This document shows positions 35,590 to 46,439 of a stretch of 64,000 bases of DNA, piece by piece; position 1 is the first letter of the stretch; every line of letters begins with the position of its first letter. The stretch covers positions 15,286,517-15,350,516 of the forward strand of contig CM026426.1 of the NCBI GenBank assembly GCA_014871385.1. The letters are read 5' to 3'. The DNA comes from Ceratodon purpureus (lineage: Eukaryota > Streptophyta > Bryopsida > Pseudoditrichales > Ditrichaceae). A program made the translations under genes and the position numbers. Under the pieces are notes generated by a model. That model was not told the origin of the DNA. It searched no databases and saw only the letters and a program-made list of their open reading frames with translations.

Positions 35590-37512
35590 ACCAACTTAGA
35601 ATTTGGGTTACCAGCGGTGTCTCAATCAGCCATAAGTAGGCTGAAGAAGCAGCACTTTAAGAATGTCGCAATCAAACCCGATGGGAGTTCCTTCGCGAAG
35701 TGCACAGAGTGCGACACTCTTCTCCAGTACATTGACCGATCAGTGAAGGGGTCGCCAGAATACCTCAAGTTTGTGAAACAGAAACAGGACCATTGCAATC
35801 TTCAGTCGTCTTGTAGGCGTCTGTACCACACTTGGAGGGAGGAGTCAAAGAGGCAGAAGGGCGAAATACTTTGTATTATCCACGACAAAATGGATACCGC
35901 AAAGACGGCTATTCCTCGAATGCGCGTTTCCACGAAACATACTTCACCGTTGGGACAGTTTCCTATGAATGTCACGGGCATGGTTACGCATGGGCACGGC
36001 GACAGTGCCTATGCCCACTTCTCGACAGACTTGTGGCCAGGCGACTCTAACTACACTATCTCCTCGCTTGCGAGACTGCTTCGGCGTCTTGAGGAACCAC
36101 CCATTCGTCAATCTGGCAAACTGTTCCCTCATGAGCCCGCTAACCCCTTCTTTCGAGCCATGCTCAAGGGAAAGTCCAGATGTTTTGACGTACTACTCCT
36201 GGTAACAAATAACTCCAGTGAACGCGCTCCGCTCCCAGTGAAACTTTATTTGCAGTTGGATAACTCCGCAAAGGACAACAAGAATCAATTCCTGATGGGG
36301 ATCTTGTCGATGCTTACTTATCGGCGTGTATTCAAAGAGATCCAGGCTGGTTTCCTATTGGTGGGGCACACGCACGAGGATATTGATGCCTACTTTAGCC
36401 ATCTGTCTAAGACCTTAAAGAGTCAGAATACTTACATTGTTGCGGACTTGATGTTGGCCTTCATGAAATCCCAGGAATTGAGTTTCATGCCCGAGTTTGT
36501 TCAGGAGGTTGCGGATTTCAAATCGTTCGTGGAAGGCTATCTCATTGACGGAGCGGATGTTCTCGTGGGTTTGGGAAATATGCACCTCTTCAAATTCTAT
36601 GTAGACGAAAGCGGGTGGCCCGTCATGCGATTCAAGGAGTTTGCAGTTGATCAACACTGGCTACCTAGGAACAAGCCGGCTATCCGTCTATTCAAGGCGG
36701 ATGCTGATGGAAATCCAAAGATACCATCTGGCATCCCCAATCCAATCCCTTTCAAGAATTTGTGGGGTGATGAGACGGTTGCGTCCACTGGCAACCAAGA
36801 CAAGGCAAGAGAACAGGTTTCCAAAAATCTCGTTAAGAAGTCATTCCTCAAGGGTGGAATTCAAGGTTACATCGAATTTTGGGAACGCGGGATGCTTGAA
36901 TGTTCCAGATTTCGCAAGGATTTTCCTCCGTATATTGATTACTGGAAGGGCATTCTCGCAGAATTGGAGAAACCTCTTCCTCCAACCGTGACGACCTTGG
37001 TAGAAGGTTTCTGGCCTAATCATGACTGGTCAGGTATGGAGAGTGCACCTCTATGCCTCCTCCCCGAGACGGATGTCACACCTGAGGATGAAGAACCCGA
37101 GCCCTACTGTGGCCCCAAGTCCGCTCAACCGAAGCCCGCCTTGAACCCATGGCGAGATGTCCTACCAGGAGCTTGGGTCCTACTTCGTCCCTCCGACCCA
37201 GATATTTATCCCTTCTGGTTAGGGAGAGCATGTTCAGCAGTCAATCGTGATGAACGAAATGCGGACTATGGGCAGTTCACTATCAAATTCTGGGAGCCCA
37301 GAAATCGCCACACCGACCCGAAGACGAAGTACGAGAATTGCTGGGACGCTACTTGGGTACGAGAAGATCGACGACCAGAACAAGTTCATGTAACTTCAGT
37401 GCTTTTTGCAAAGTCCACAACAAAAGAAAACCCCAAGACACGGAAGATCCCAAAGCAAGATCGAGTAAACGCATTGGCTAACCTTGATGCTGCTAACCTT
37501 ATGGATCCGTAG
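35590..37512 (+). CDS. DUF7869-type protein, exon 2 (catalytic-like core)
   Basis: Acceptor TTGATATGCAG (ends 35589), phase 0. It encodes 640 residues: a CTECD knuckle, IIHDKMDTAKT, HGHGDSAYAHF, LQLDNSAKDNKN, LLVGHTHEDIDAYF, then a C-terminal region rich in short Trp/Phe motifs (GFWPNHDWSG). The HDKMD, LDN and HTHEDID motifs are the family core and plausible metal ligands (inference). With exon 1 the protein is 1066 residues. It ends at TAG 37510, followed within 50 bases by another palindrome copy. Confidence 0.8.
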   Translation, partial: TNLEFGLPAVSQSAISRLKKQHFKNVAIKPDGSSFAKCTECDTLLQYIDRSVKGSPEYLKFVKQKQDHCNLQSSCRRLYHTWREESKRQKGEILCIIHDKMDTAKTAIPRMRVSTKHTSPLGQFPMNVTGMVTHGHGDSAYAHFSTDLWPGDSNYTISSLARLLRRLEEPPIRQSGKLFPHEPANPFFRAMLKGKSRCFDVLLLVTNNSSERAPLPVKLYLQLDNSAKDNKNQFLMGILSMLTYRRVFKEIQAGFLLVGHTHEDIDAYFSHLSKTLKSQNTYIVADLMLAFMKSQELSFMPEFVQEVADFKSFVEGYLIDGADVLVGLGNMHLFKFYVDESGWPVMRFKEFAVDQHWLPRNKPAIRLFKADADGNPKIPSGIPNPIPFKNLWGDETVASTGNQDKAREQVSKNLVKKSFLKGGIQGYIEFWERGMLECSRFRKDFPPYIDYWKGILAELEKPLPPTVTTLVEGFWPNHDWSGMESAPLCLLPETDVTPEDEEPEPYCGPKSAQPKPALNPWRDVLPGAWVLLRPSDPDIYPFWLGRACSAVNRDERNADYGQFTIKFWEPRNRHTDPKTKYENCWDATWVREDRRPEQVHVTSVLFAKSTTKENPKTRKIPKQDRVNALANLDAANLMDP

Positions 37513-37558
37513 CCGTCGCATAATTTATCCCCCATATCCATCCAGAGTTTTGTCGCTA

Positions 37559-37762
37559 GATCGTGGGATCCCACGATCTCCTCTACCTGGTAGCTTTGAG
37601 ATTATTCAGTTTTAGAAGTGCTTCGTTTTGCCCAGACGTACTCGTATAGAGATCGTAGGATCCTACTATCTCCTCTACCTGGTTGCTATGAGATTATTCA
37701 GTTTTAGAAGTGCTTCGTTTTGCCCAGGAGTACTCGTAAAGAGATCGTAGGATCCTACGACC
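37559..37762. repeat. Palindrome-A copies in a 92-bp tandem repeat
   Basis: Copies at 37559, 37651 and 37743, 92 bp apart, with nearly identical spacers (CTCTACCTGGT, TTCAGTTTTAGAAGTGCTTC). The 37559 copy is GATCGTGGGATCCCACGATC: both arms differ from the consensus at symmetric positions, so it is still a perfect palindrome. Confidence 0.9.
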
Positions 37763-38139
37763 CTGTTGAAGATTCGCTACATCTGTTCGGATTTTACTTT
37801 TTTTAATCAAACTGCACTCGTTTATGCTGCTTTTGCCTCTGCCTGGTTGCTGTGAGATTATTCACTTTTAGATGTGCTTCTTTCCTTCAGCTGTCAGCTA
37901 GTTAAGCTAGTCCTAGTCCTAATAATGTTTTCTTATCGCTGAGTAGGAGCCTACGCGCTACTAGGATTGGTGAACGTTGGCTAGTAGACGTCCAGAAACC
38001 CTAGAGAAAGTGGATTACTAAAACTTTTACCAGTTTAGTAGACGAACTCCAGCCGGATACTGTAGAAGATGGTCGCATTCTATAGAAGTTAGTCACAAAC
38101 TGTAGAAGTTAGTCGCATATTGTCAAATATTTTGTCGTT

Positions 38140-38880
38140 ATGGGGAGGCGGGGTAGCAATGTGTGGTATCCGCAGTATCAGAAGACACCTACTGACGTCG
38201 AGGAACTCCGGCCATGGTTTAGGGCGGTGGTCGCCCGTTCTCGCAACACAGCTATTCCTGCTTTCAAATACATCAGTGAGATTCTGCAGCCAAGTGCGGA
38301 GTGGTTTTGGAGTATTGCTCACACCATAGAGTTGTTGGAGATCTCTGACGCTTCCGGCATCGCCTTCCCACTGACATTCAAGGAGTCCGAGGAGTCTAAG
38401 GAGTCCGAGAGTGTTGGCAGCGTTTACTTCAGCCATACAGAAGAGGTGTCAACGCAAACCATGTCAACTGCAGGGTGGCTCCGCATTGTTGGCGAAGCAT
38501 ACGACATCTTGGAGGGTGCTGGAAGTCGGTGCTCTGGCCAAGATCAGTGGTGCGGAGAGAACGCAAGCCCGCAGTCCACGTATTCGTCATTTGGATCCGT
38601 GCATCCATCCGTCGATACTGGGTGTAGTGTTGTCCGAGCCAAGTCCTCCAAGCCGGATAACTATTCACTTGTCAACGCCACACGCACTTCAGCAACAAGG
38701 CGACAACATCCCCCGGTAGCAGATACCTCTCTCACCTCCGATTCCGATAATTTCAACCCCGAGCTTTCTGAGGCAGCGGCTTCTAGCGAACGAGACCACA
38801 CTGCGGACGAAGCCGACCGTCTTGAGCTGACTACAGAGTCGGAGGAATACAGAGATTGCTGGAGAGCTATACCCTACTGA
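38140..38880 (+). CDS. Unknown protein, 246 codons
   Basis: ATG at 38140 to TGA. The N-terminal third is alpha-helical and Trp-rich (RPWFRAVVARSRNTA, WFWSIAHTIELLEI), then Ser/Glu repeats (KESEESKESES), and a disordered acidic Ser/Thr-rich C-terminus. Upstream, GTAGAAG(T/A)TxGTCGCA is repeated three times (38060-38120). No family recognised. Its position just downstream of DUF7869 and inside the same element suggests cargo or an accessory protein. Confidence 0.5.
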   Translation: MGRRGSNVWYPQYQKTPTDVEELRPWFRAVVARSRNTAIPAFKYISEILQPSAEWFWSIAHTIELLEISDASGIAFPLTFKESEESKESESVGSVYFSHTEEVSTQTMSTAGWLRIVGEAYDILEGAGSRCSGQDQWCGENASPQSTYSSFGSVHPSVDTGCSVVRAKSSKPDNYSLVNATRTSATRRQHPPVADTSLTSDSDNFNPELSEAAASSERDHTADEADRLELTTESEEYRDCWRAIPY

Positions 38881-39990
38881 GGGCCGAATTTCCTGACCCC
38901 ATCTTTCAAGGAACTGTATCCTCTTGGTCGAAAATAAGTTCTCAAGTATCACCATCCACCATCAGCGGCCTTCGTTGGCATTCACTACTGCACATACTCG
39001 GAGGTTCTAATCTCGGGGCAAGCTTTTTGGTTTTTTTTGTCTAGTAACATACTATTGGCTTGTAAGTATTTAGAAGGTGCTTACAAGTTGGAAGTGTGAG
39101 CACTGGCGGGTTCCTCTTGTACCTGCTCACTTTTCATCCGCGGCAACGGTTCTCTTCTACACGGGAATCTGAAGACTCTGTCAATCAATACGACATTGTT
39201 CACCTTAATTTTGCCATTCACGGATTAGTCTCATGTAGTTGAAATGGGTTGAAGTTTTAGTTAGCCTGAGTAGATAGTACATTAGTTGCTCAGGGTAGCT
39301 TTTATTTTAGTCCTTTTTAGTTTTGGACACATTCACGCCCCTTTGTTCCTTTTGATTAGTTTTTTCTGCTCTTTTGGACTAGGTGGTGACTGTGAGTCGT
39401 TTCAGGACTTTTCCCGAGCTTGTCTCGTTCCCGGAGGTTTTCCCTCTTTTCAGGTCCTTTGTTTCCTCTTTTTCCGATCCATTGGATTGGTTCAGTGAGT
39501 TTCCGGCTTTGTGCTAGTTTCCTACGATCCTGAAAGACGCTGTACTCCGATTTGGATTTTTCTTTACATTTCACAGAATCCAAATAATGTGATGTGCTTT
39601 TACACCTAGGTTGGCAAACATCGTAGGATCTTACGGTCCTGCTTACTACTTGCCAATATTACAATACCCACATGTTTGATAACTTTCGTATGAATACTCT
39701 TGGAGTCTTCTTTACTGTTTATGTAATGTTCTAACGTGAAGTGTTTATATATACCTACTTACCATGGATAGTAGGATCTTACGGTGTTTACAAGTTGCCA
39801 ATCTTTAATATCCACATGCTTGATAAGTTTCGCACTTAATCCCAAGCAATTTTTGCTGTATTTTGCATTTCTAACCTTCATCGTCTCTCTCAATTTCATA
39901 AAACGGTTACGTCTTTGCTGGATCATATGATCCTACGATTCACCCTACCCATCATATTTCACTTGGACTTTGACCAATCTGGACTATTGA
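38881..39990. other. Non-coding right arm of the 18.8-kb element
   Basis: No convincing gene. It holds decayed palindromes (near 39623, 39772 and 39923, e.g. GATCATATGATCCTACGATT) with a repeated TTGCCAAT-CCACATG-TTGATAA block between them. Confidence 0.5.
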
Positions 39991-40217
39991 AAGTCCGGAT
40001 TTACTTAAATGTGGCATAAGTAGAATTGTTCATGTAGTTGTCCGCGGGTTATGTAGAATTTGCAAAGTAATCGGGGAATTTTTAGTTAAGATTAACCCTT
40101 GCATGTTGCATATTGGTGGAATGAACTGCACTTATGTGATTTCCGTGTTCTTGTAGAAATTTTTCTGTACTGACAGCAATTTTACTGTACGGACAGGGGT
40201 GGCGAGGTGGAGGCTGC

Positions 40218-40560
40218 TTCTTAGTAGACCCAACTACCCTCATCAAAAGATCCCTCAGTGCTGCTTTGTTGATCCTCATCGAGAGACCCTCATCGGGAGA
40301 TCCCCCGATCCTATAGAATTTAGACCCTCATCAAGAGATCCCCTGATACTTCTTTGGAGATCCTCATCGAGAGACCCCCATCGGGAGATCCCCCGATCCT
40401 ATAGAATTTAGACCCTCATCGAGAGATCCCCCGATACTTCTTTGGAGATCCTCATCAGGAGATCCCCGGATCCTATAGAATTTAGACCCTCATCGAGAGA
40501 TCCCTCGATCCAATAGAATTTAGACCCGCATCGAGAGATCCCCCGATACTTCTTTGGCTC
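40218..40560. repeat. Repeat cluster with near-palindrome ATCGGGAGATCCCCCGAT
   Basis: CCCTCATCGAGAGATCCC-type units alternate with CCTATAGAATTTAGA and ACTTCTTTGGAGATCCT. Copies of ATCGGGAGATCCCCCGAT occur at 40292-40309 and 40380-40397. It lies directly upstream of DUF7869 copy 3, the fourth palindrome-like family attached to a gene cluster here. Confidence 0.8.
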
Positions 40561-40682
40561 TCGTGAGAATGGACTCTGACAGTGATAGTGACGGTCCCCA
40601 GATGCCGTCTGTGGGACCTTCCCGTTCCGACTTCTCTCAGGAATCAACTGCACGCTCAGATGAGCTTTGACCCGGTCAGTCT

Positions 40683-41703
40683 GTGAAGCTTGTCGTCCCC
40701 CGTTTCGGAGATGTTGGAATCGAATCTATTGTCGACGTTAATCCTTCACGGCAGTGGCTTGGGGTTTGCATTCCACCTCGCTCGTCAGAATTTATTCTTG
40801 TGCGACCATCAAGCATCGTGTCGGACGCAGAGGACCTCTTCCTCGAACCTCGCCAGAGAGGCTGCATCGTTTTGAGGGATGCTTTGAATCGAATAGTCCT
40901 CTGCAGAACTGGTGATGTGATTGCATTGTTGCAGGATCCTCCCATGAACGATGTTGAATACGTTTGTCAACAATCCTAGATTGGTCTGGAAGTTCAGAAA
41001 CTGGACCTTGCGGGTGCGGTTATAGCCTCCAGTAGAGTGTTCTGCTCAGAACCGGAGGAGTATTTTCGAGACGGAAGATTGGGCGAGGGATACATTGGAG
41101 TGACAATCCTCGACGTCTTTGTCGGGGACACTGATGCCATAATGAGTAATGAGCGTTGGTTGATATCTGAATGCAAATTCCCGAACGGCCCTTCTCTTCG
41201 GTCAACAGTCGAGCACTTCCCCCGAATCCCAATGGAGGTAGATCCATAAGTGCACCTTGGAGGCAGACGGAAGGCACCTTACCGGTTTATAGTGCGAAAA
41301 CCTAAAACGCATGAAAAACGTTTGCTGTACAATACGAAGACAACGGATGCTGAAGTAAGGAAGGTTAGCTCCGAACGATGCTGCTCGAAGCATTGCTGTC
41401 AGACATTTCCCCAGGAGCTCACACTAATAGTGCGTAAGAAATTCTATTCGAATTCCTTTATGAGAAGACGGGAATACGGGATTGCGGCGGGTGGACAGAT
41501 GCATACAGTCGACGGTGACCGTAGGAGGAAGTACTTGACGCTGCATGGTTTGGAAGTTTGCGCAACTGCGTGGTATCTTATTCACGGAGTTCCCAAGTCA
41601 ACTTTTCATAGCTATGTCCAAAGATACAACGAAGGGGTTCTCTCAACAGCGCATGGAAACAAGGGCTACAAGCGACCGAGGATCGGAACAGTTCAAGTCA
41701 GAG
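40683..41703 (+). pseudogene. DUF7869-type protein N-terminal half (copy 3), interrupted
   Basis: One continuous frame aligns with exon 1 of copy 2 without gaps through GYIGVTILDVFVGDTDAIMS, HLGGRRKAPYRFIVRK, ERCCSKHC and KGYKRPRIGTVQ. TAG at 40977 falls where copy 2 has Trp, and TAA at 41247 falls where copy 2 has Gln (VDTQTHLGG). At GTVQ the coding match stops and the GTTGTCATAATGGAC terminus begins (41704), so the rest of the gene is cut off. A short upstream frame (40570-40670) may be its first exon. It is a broken copy unless UAR is read as sense, and even then it is truncated. Confidence 0.75.
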
Positions 41704-41859
41704 TTGTCATAATGGACGGACGGGCCAAAAAATTGTCGTGTAGTCACGTGACGAACGTGACGGACGGTTATCGGACGGACGCTTATCGGGCGGGCTCCCG
41801 ACCGCGAGCAAAATTACTGTCCTCACAGTTTACTACTGTTTACCATGGGTGGCGCCCGT

Positions 41860-42160
41860 CGTCGTGTCTGCGTGCGTCTTTGCGCCTGTTCGCGCCGGTC
41901 ATATGTGGTTGTTCGCGCCCGTCGTCAGTCTCGCGCGCGCGCGGTGATCGCGCCCGATTACCCTCGCCCGATCAGGGTCGCCCGCGCCCGTCGCGCGCTC
42001 GCTGTGATCGCGCTCGTCGTCTGTCTCGCGCGCGCACAGTGATCGCGCCCGATTACCCTCGCCCGATCACGGTCGCGCGCGCCCGTATCTTAGGAATAAC
42101 GTGCTCGCGCCCGTAGCAGCCTGCGCGCGCCCAATCTGCTCGCGCCCACACTGTCGGCCC
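41860..42160 (+). promoter_or_regulatory. CGCGCCCG array, promoter side of the small gene
   Basis: Dense (G)CGCGCCCG/TCGCGCCCG copies, including a repeated segment GATCGCGCCCGATTACCCTC at about 41946 and 42043 (97 bp apart). It ends at the TATA box 42167-42173 (TATAAAT). Confidence 0.7.
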
Positions 42161-42294
42161 CGTGAGTATAAATTGCCACCCTCTTCCACTGATTTCGCAC
42201 CCCCCTACTTTGTGCATTTTGCCTTCAACAGCCCAAGGGTAGCTGATTGCTTAGTGCTACGGTGGGTTTCTCAACATTCGCTGTACCGTCCAAC

Positions 42295-42699
42295 ATGAAT
42301 TCCAACGCCTGCAATTGCCAACAAATCAAGTCGATTATGAGTTTAACGAATGGTGCCACTCCACCGGGCACTGCACAACGAACGGACACAGTTATTTGGT
42401 CAAAGCTGGAGCGACTCCGTCAACTGATTGAGTTCTTCGAGGATTGGATCTCTCGCCGTGACTAATTGGTGGCCTACGCAGAGAATGGACGCCCTCTGCC
42501 TCCAACCACTGAAGAGCAGTTGGCAACCCAAGCGGTTGTCGAAGAACTTGACTGTGAGATTGGCGATCTCATCAAAGAACTGAAGAAGGAGATGGCAATA
42601 CTTTGTGTCCCCAATATTGTCTCCAGTGCTCAAACAAACCATTTCGAGACGCACTTGAAAGACCTAGAGGACCGGTATCTAGAGTGCATGGCACTGTAA
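42295..42699 (+). CDS. Small coiled-coil-like protein, 134 codons, one in-frame TAA
   Basis: ATG at 42295, 128 bp after the TATA box. It reads IKSIMSLTNGATPPG, then a helical Leu/Glu-rich part (WSKLERLRQLIEFFEDW), TAA at 42463-42465, and continues in frame (LVAYAENGRPLPPTTEE, IGDLIKELKKEMAIL) to TAA 42697; a TGA follows five codons later. AATAAA is near 42740. Probably a self-associating accessory protein; function unknown. Confidence 0.45.
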
Positions 42700-42809
42700 C
42701 TGACATTACAATGAAGTGATACATTTTCAAAATAAATAAAGTATTTTTTTTTAACTCTGAATTTGCAAGTTCTTTTTGATTTACTCTGATTTTTAACAAT
42801 GTTCTAGTT

Positions 42810-43192
42810 TGTGGTGGCGCCCGTCCTGGTCCAGTGCTCGCGCCCATCCATCCAGCGTTGGCGCCCGACGGTCGCGCCCGTGCAATTCGGATCGCGCCCG
42901 AATAATATCCGCGCGCCCGCATCGACGTCCGAGCGCGCGCCCCTTCGGTACCCGGACGACGCCCGCGCGCGCCTGACGAAGACCGGGTCGGTACCCACTC
43001 GCGCGCAGTAAAACCCGCTCGCGCCCGTCATATACCCGCCACTGAACCGCTCGCGCCCGTTGATATCCGCGCGGGCGCGGAGGGATACATGGCCGAAACC
43101 CCGCCGTCGGTGCCCGCGCGCGCCCGTCGGGTTTCCGCTCGCGCCCGTAGCAGGTTGTTCGCGCCCGTTCCCTGGCGCCCGTGAGTATAAAA
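42810..43192 (+). promoter_or_regulatory. CGCGCCCG array plus TATA box for the RING-like gene
   Basis: About 15-20 (T/C)CGCGCCCG motifs in roughly 370 bp, then GTGAGTATAAAAGG (TATA 43186-43192). The roughly 100 bp after the TATA box matches the leader of the small gene (TTGCCTTCAACAGCCC, GGGTAGCTGATTGC), so promoter and leader were duplicated as a unit. CAG|GTGGGT near 43280 suggests a 5' UTR intron. Confidence 0.7.
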
Positions 43193-43468
43193 GGGCGATT
43201 TCCCACCTCATTTTGCACTCCCCCCCCCTTTGAGCACCTTGCCTTCAACAGCCCCCGGGTAGCTGATTGCGAGGTACTCAGGTGGGTCCCAGCACTCTGA
43301 CACGTGTCTTTGTTTTTGTTCTCCAGAACTCTATGGTGTTTGTGTGGTACATTTGAGAATTTTATAAATGTTTATAATTTGTAAATGTGATTGAGGTTCT
43401 GGGGTAGTCGTAGGCTTTTAATTTTGCACCTTCGGAAGACTTCGAAGAACGATCTACCTCGAGCAGAT

Positions 43469-46024
43469 ATGGAACGGCAAGAACCAAATCAGCCCACGGT
43501 GGCAGAGCAGAGGAAAAAGCAAAAGGATGCGGGACGGGCCAGGCATGGAAACCTCCAACATAAGAGGGACCACGTCTTATTGAATCCAGCAAAGCTGGCA
43601 TTCAGAGGGTGGGAAGCTGCACCGCAACCGTGGACTCTAGCAACGTGTGAACAATTCATTGAATGGTGCCACATTGGGAAGCTATTCCCGTTGCACCGTC
43701 ATAAAAACAATCGTACTTCAAACAAGGCGAACATGAAATATTGCAAGAACCGTCAGTTCGGGAGGCGGTGTTTGGAGGTGTACCAGGTCCTATACAACCA
43801 GGCGATGAACGATAGAAATGACGTTCCGCTCTTTATTTGTAGAATGGTATATGCCGAGGTAGTGCTTCATAGGCAGGTGGATTGGAGGACCATACGGTTG
43901 ACTCCTAGCGTCCAACGGCGTCCACATGAGATGGCGATACCTACAAGGGTCCTAAGATTTCCAGGTGTGGACTAGGCATACTTGGATGATCCTGAGGATC
44001 AAGCGCCTGTTGAATGGAGTGACTCAGGGGAGGATAATGATTCTGATGGTACGGTAGACCGTCCCCCTCAGTCACAAACAAGAGCAGCGACTAGTGCTAG
44101 AATCACACGGTTAAAAAAGAAGGATCCTGTGCTAGCTGCCTGTTTGTCGACGAGGAATCGTGCACTGCCTGCAAATCCTACTGGACCGGGTATTCCTCAT
44201 CAGGCTCCTCCAGCAATCGTCGGGGGCCCAAGCAATGTTGATGTTGCTCCTCCTATATTAGTTCCACAGATTGCGGGCCCGAGCAATGTTGATGTAGCTC
44301 CTCATGTACTGAATCCACAGATTGCGGGCCCGAGCAATGTAATGGAAGATGATGACACTGGGTTTGCAGATGAGTTGGAGGCTACAATAGCCGCCGCTGA
44401 TGCCCAGGGCCTGCAAGGCGATGCATTGCAGAAGGAGCTGGAAGGAAAAAATGCAATAATTTCTGAGATGGAGAAGACTATCCAGAACTTGTACGAAGAA
44501 GCTGATAGGATGAATGAGATTATACGGAAGCAGAATGAAGAGATTTTGCAACTTAGATCTGCGAAGACTCCGACTTACGTACCCGAGGCAAGCCAAGCTC
44601 CAATCCCTGGTAGCCCTGGAATGAACAAGGAAGACGTGAATGCCAACATTGAATCGGCCACGCACGGTCTCCTGGAAGATACCCCGGTCCGAGTTCCCCG
44701 TAAGCCAATCATTCCATTCGCGTCATCAAGTCAAGTGATGCACCCCCCCCAGCGGCAAATCATGTTCGTGGATTCTCAAGAGACGGAGGACTCTTTGGGA
44801 TTTCAACAGCCATCGGTACCCACTGTCTCCGAATTGCAAGCTACCAACGGGATGCTCAGAAAGTATTTGATCGAGATGAGCAGACAGTACTACCAATGGA
44901 AGATTGCATGCATCATGAACGTCGACCGTTTCAGACAGATGCACGATGAGTTCAAGAGGATTGACCGCGACTACCTCCAGCTTAACTCCAAGAGAGATTT
45001 CGGACTTACCTCGTGGACAGATCCAGATGAAATGTTCCCTGACGACATACCGATGATTGCTAAAGCAATAGATTGGACGCAGTTGGAGTGGGAGTACAAG
45101 ACCGCCATATCCAATGAGAAGATCCCTAAAAATACGAAGCCAGGATTGCTCTGGCCCAATATAGCGAAGTATGTGTTGGATGGGACCAAGTGTGCAATTT
45201 GTACCAATCTATTTGGGCCAGAGGGGGGCTGGTCATTGGGATCCTGTCAATGCATGTATCATCCACAATGCTTGATTTCCCATGCCTTGATACGTCGGCG
45301 GTGTGCAGTATGTAAGGCCCCCTTACACAAGCATTTTTATGAGCAATTCGGCCTAGTGAATTGGATGCCACCGCATCGGGAGCAAAATGAGGAAAATACT
45401 CCTGACTTTCCGGACAAGTGGGGTGAAGACTTGATTTGGAATTGGCTTATGGGAATGCACCAGTCCTATGTTAAACAAATGAGCGATCAGTGGAGGTGGG
45501 ACCAGAAACCTGCGGAGATTGTACGGATCTGCCACGAACTCATCAAGGGCGGGACGGAGGAGGAACTCGAGGGAAGGAGGAATTTCTTCTACCAAGTGCT
45601 ACATGGGTACTGGGATATTCAAACTCGTACATTCCAGTACGGCCCCCATCATCTTGGATTTAAGTGGAATTCCAAAGGGAACTTGGTTGCGGATCAGATC
45701 AAGGAGTTACACGACATGACTGCAGAGGATTTCCGGATCGCTGAGGAAGTACAAACCGCGGAATCTGAATGGGATATATTGTTCAAGGCTCAAGCCGTGG
45801 ATTTCCTATGTGCGCAACATACTCCGGAGACCCTAACAGTGCTCAATCGGATGCGCAACAACAACTTCATGGAAGCAATGCTTGGAGGAGATGGCATAGC
45901 GAAGAGAACCCGTTCTGCCAAGCGGAAACTCATCGCCAACGATGGGGCAGAAAGTAGTGCAGCAGGTACCTCTCGTGCTCGACACGATGAGGGTGGATCA
46001 AGTTCCTCTGCACCGGGCACGTGA
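43469..46024 (+). CDS. RING-finger-like protein, about 850 codons, one in-frame TAG
   Basis: ATG at 43469 (MERQEPNQ). A conserved N-terminal domain of about 165 residues (WTLATCEQFIEWCHIGKLFP) precedes TAG at 43973-43975; the frame continues (AYLDDPEDQAPVEWSD) without a shift. A triplicated IVGGPSNVDVAP-type repeat, a coiled coil (EKTIQNLYEEADRMNEII), a helical region and then a RING-like cluster follow: CAIC-x11-SCQCMYHPQC-x9-CAVC. The end is basic then Ser-rich (TRSAKRKL), stopping at TGA. A RING suggests ubiquitin-ligase-like activity, but spacing is not canonical. Probable transposon-encoded accessory protein. Confidence 0.6.
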
Positions 46025-46439
46025 CGTCGTGGAGATCCATGAGTGAAGTCCACATTCTGTAAAAAGATATCGGAATATAAATACATGTAGATGGCATAGG
46101 GGTATGGATAGGTTTGGGATTACATTCACATGTTTAATGTTTGTTAAACTCAAACAATGGATGATAATTTGCTTTTGTAAATCATTGTCGTGATTCTCAA
46201 GACGATTTTATTCTCCCTACATAATACATTGGCCTCTCTTTTTTTGATTGCCAATCATGTTATTCATTCCGCCCGTTGTCTCATCTCCTTCCATTGTATG
46301 ATAAGTGTATAAATATCTCTGTTGCACACCAAAATGTTTAATATGGTCAGTGGATTTAAGTCACGGTAAGAGAACTTAAGTTATTGCAAGGGTATTTAAC
46401 TTATGGACTGAATTTTATGTTACGTGGATTTGAACTCTA

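Larger units (their letters stand above)
21169..40017. mobile_element. Probable 18.8-kb DNA element with 27-bp perfect terminal inverted repeats
   Basis: 21169-21195 and 39991-40017 are exact reverse complements (27 of 27; outer end ATGCCACATTTAAGTAAATC). The GATCGTAGGATCCTACGATC palindrome family is found from about 21380 to 39942 and I saw none outside these ends. The outermost dinucleotide AT could be either the tip of the repeat or a 2-bp target duplication; no longer duplication is visible. The cargo is two FCP1-like genes, a large gene with a possible ParB/sulfiredoxin-like motif, a DUF7869 gene and one unknown gene. DUF7869 is the candidate mobility protein (inference). Confidence 0.6.
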
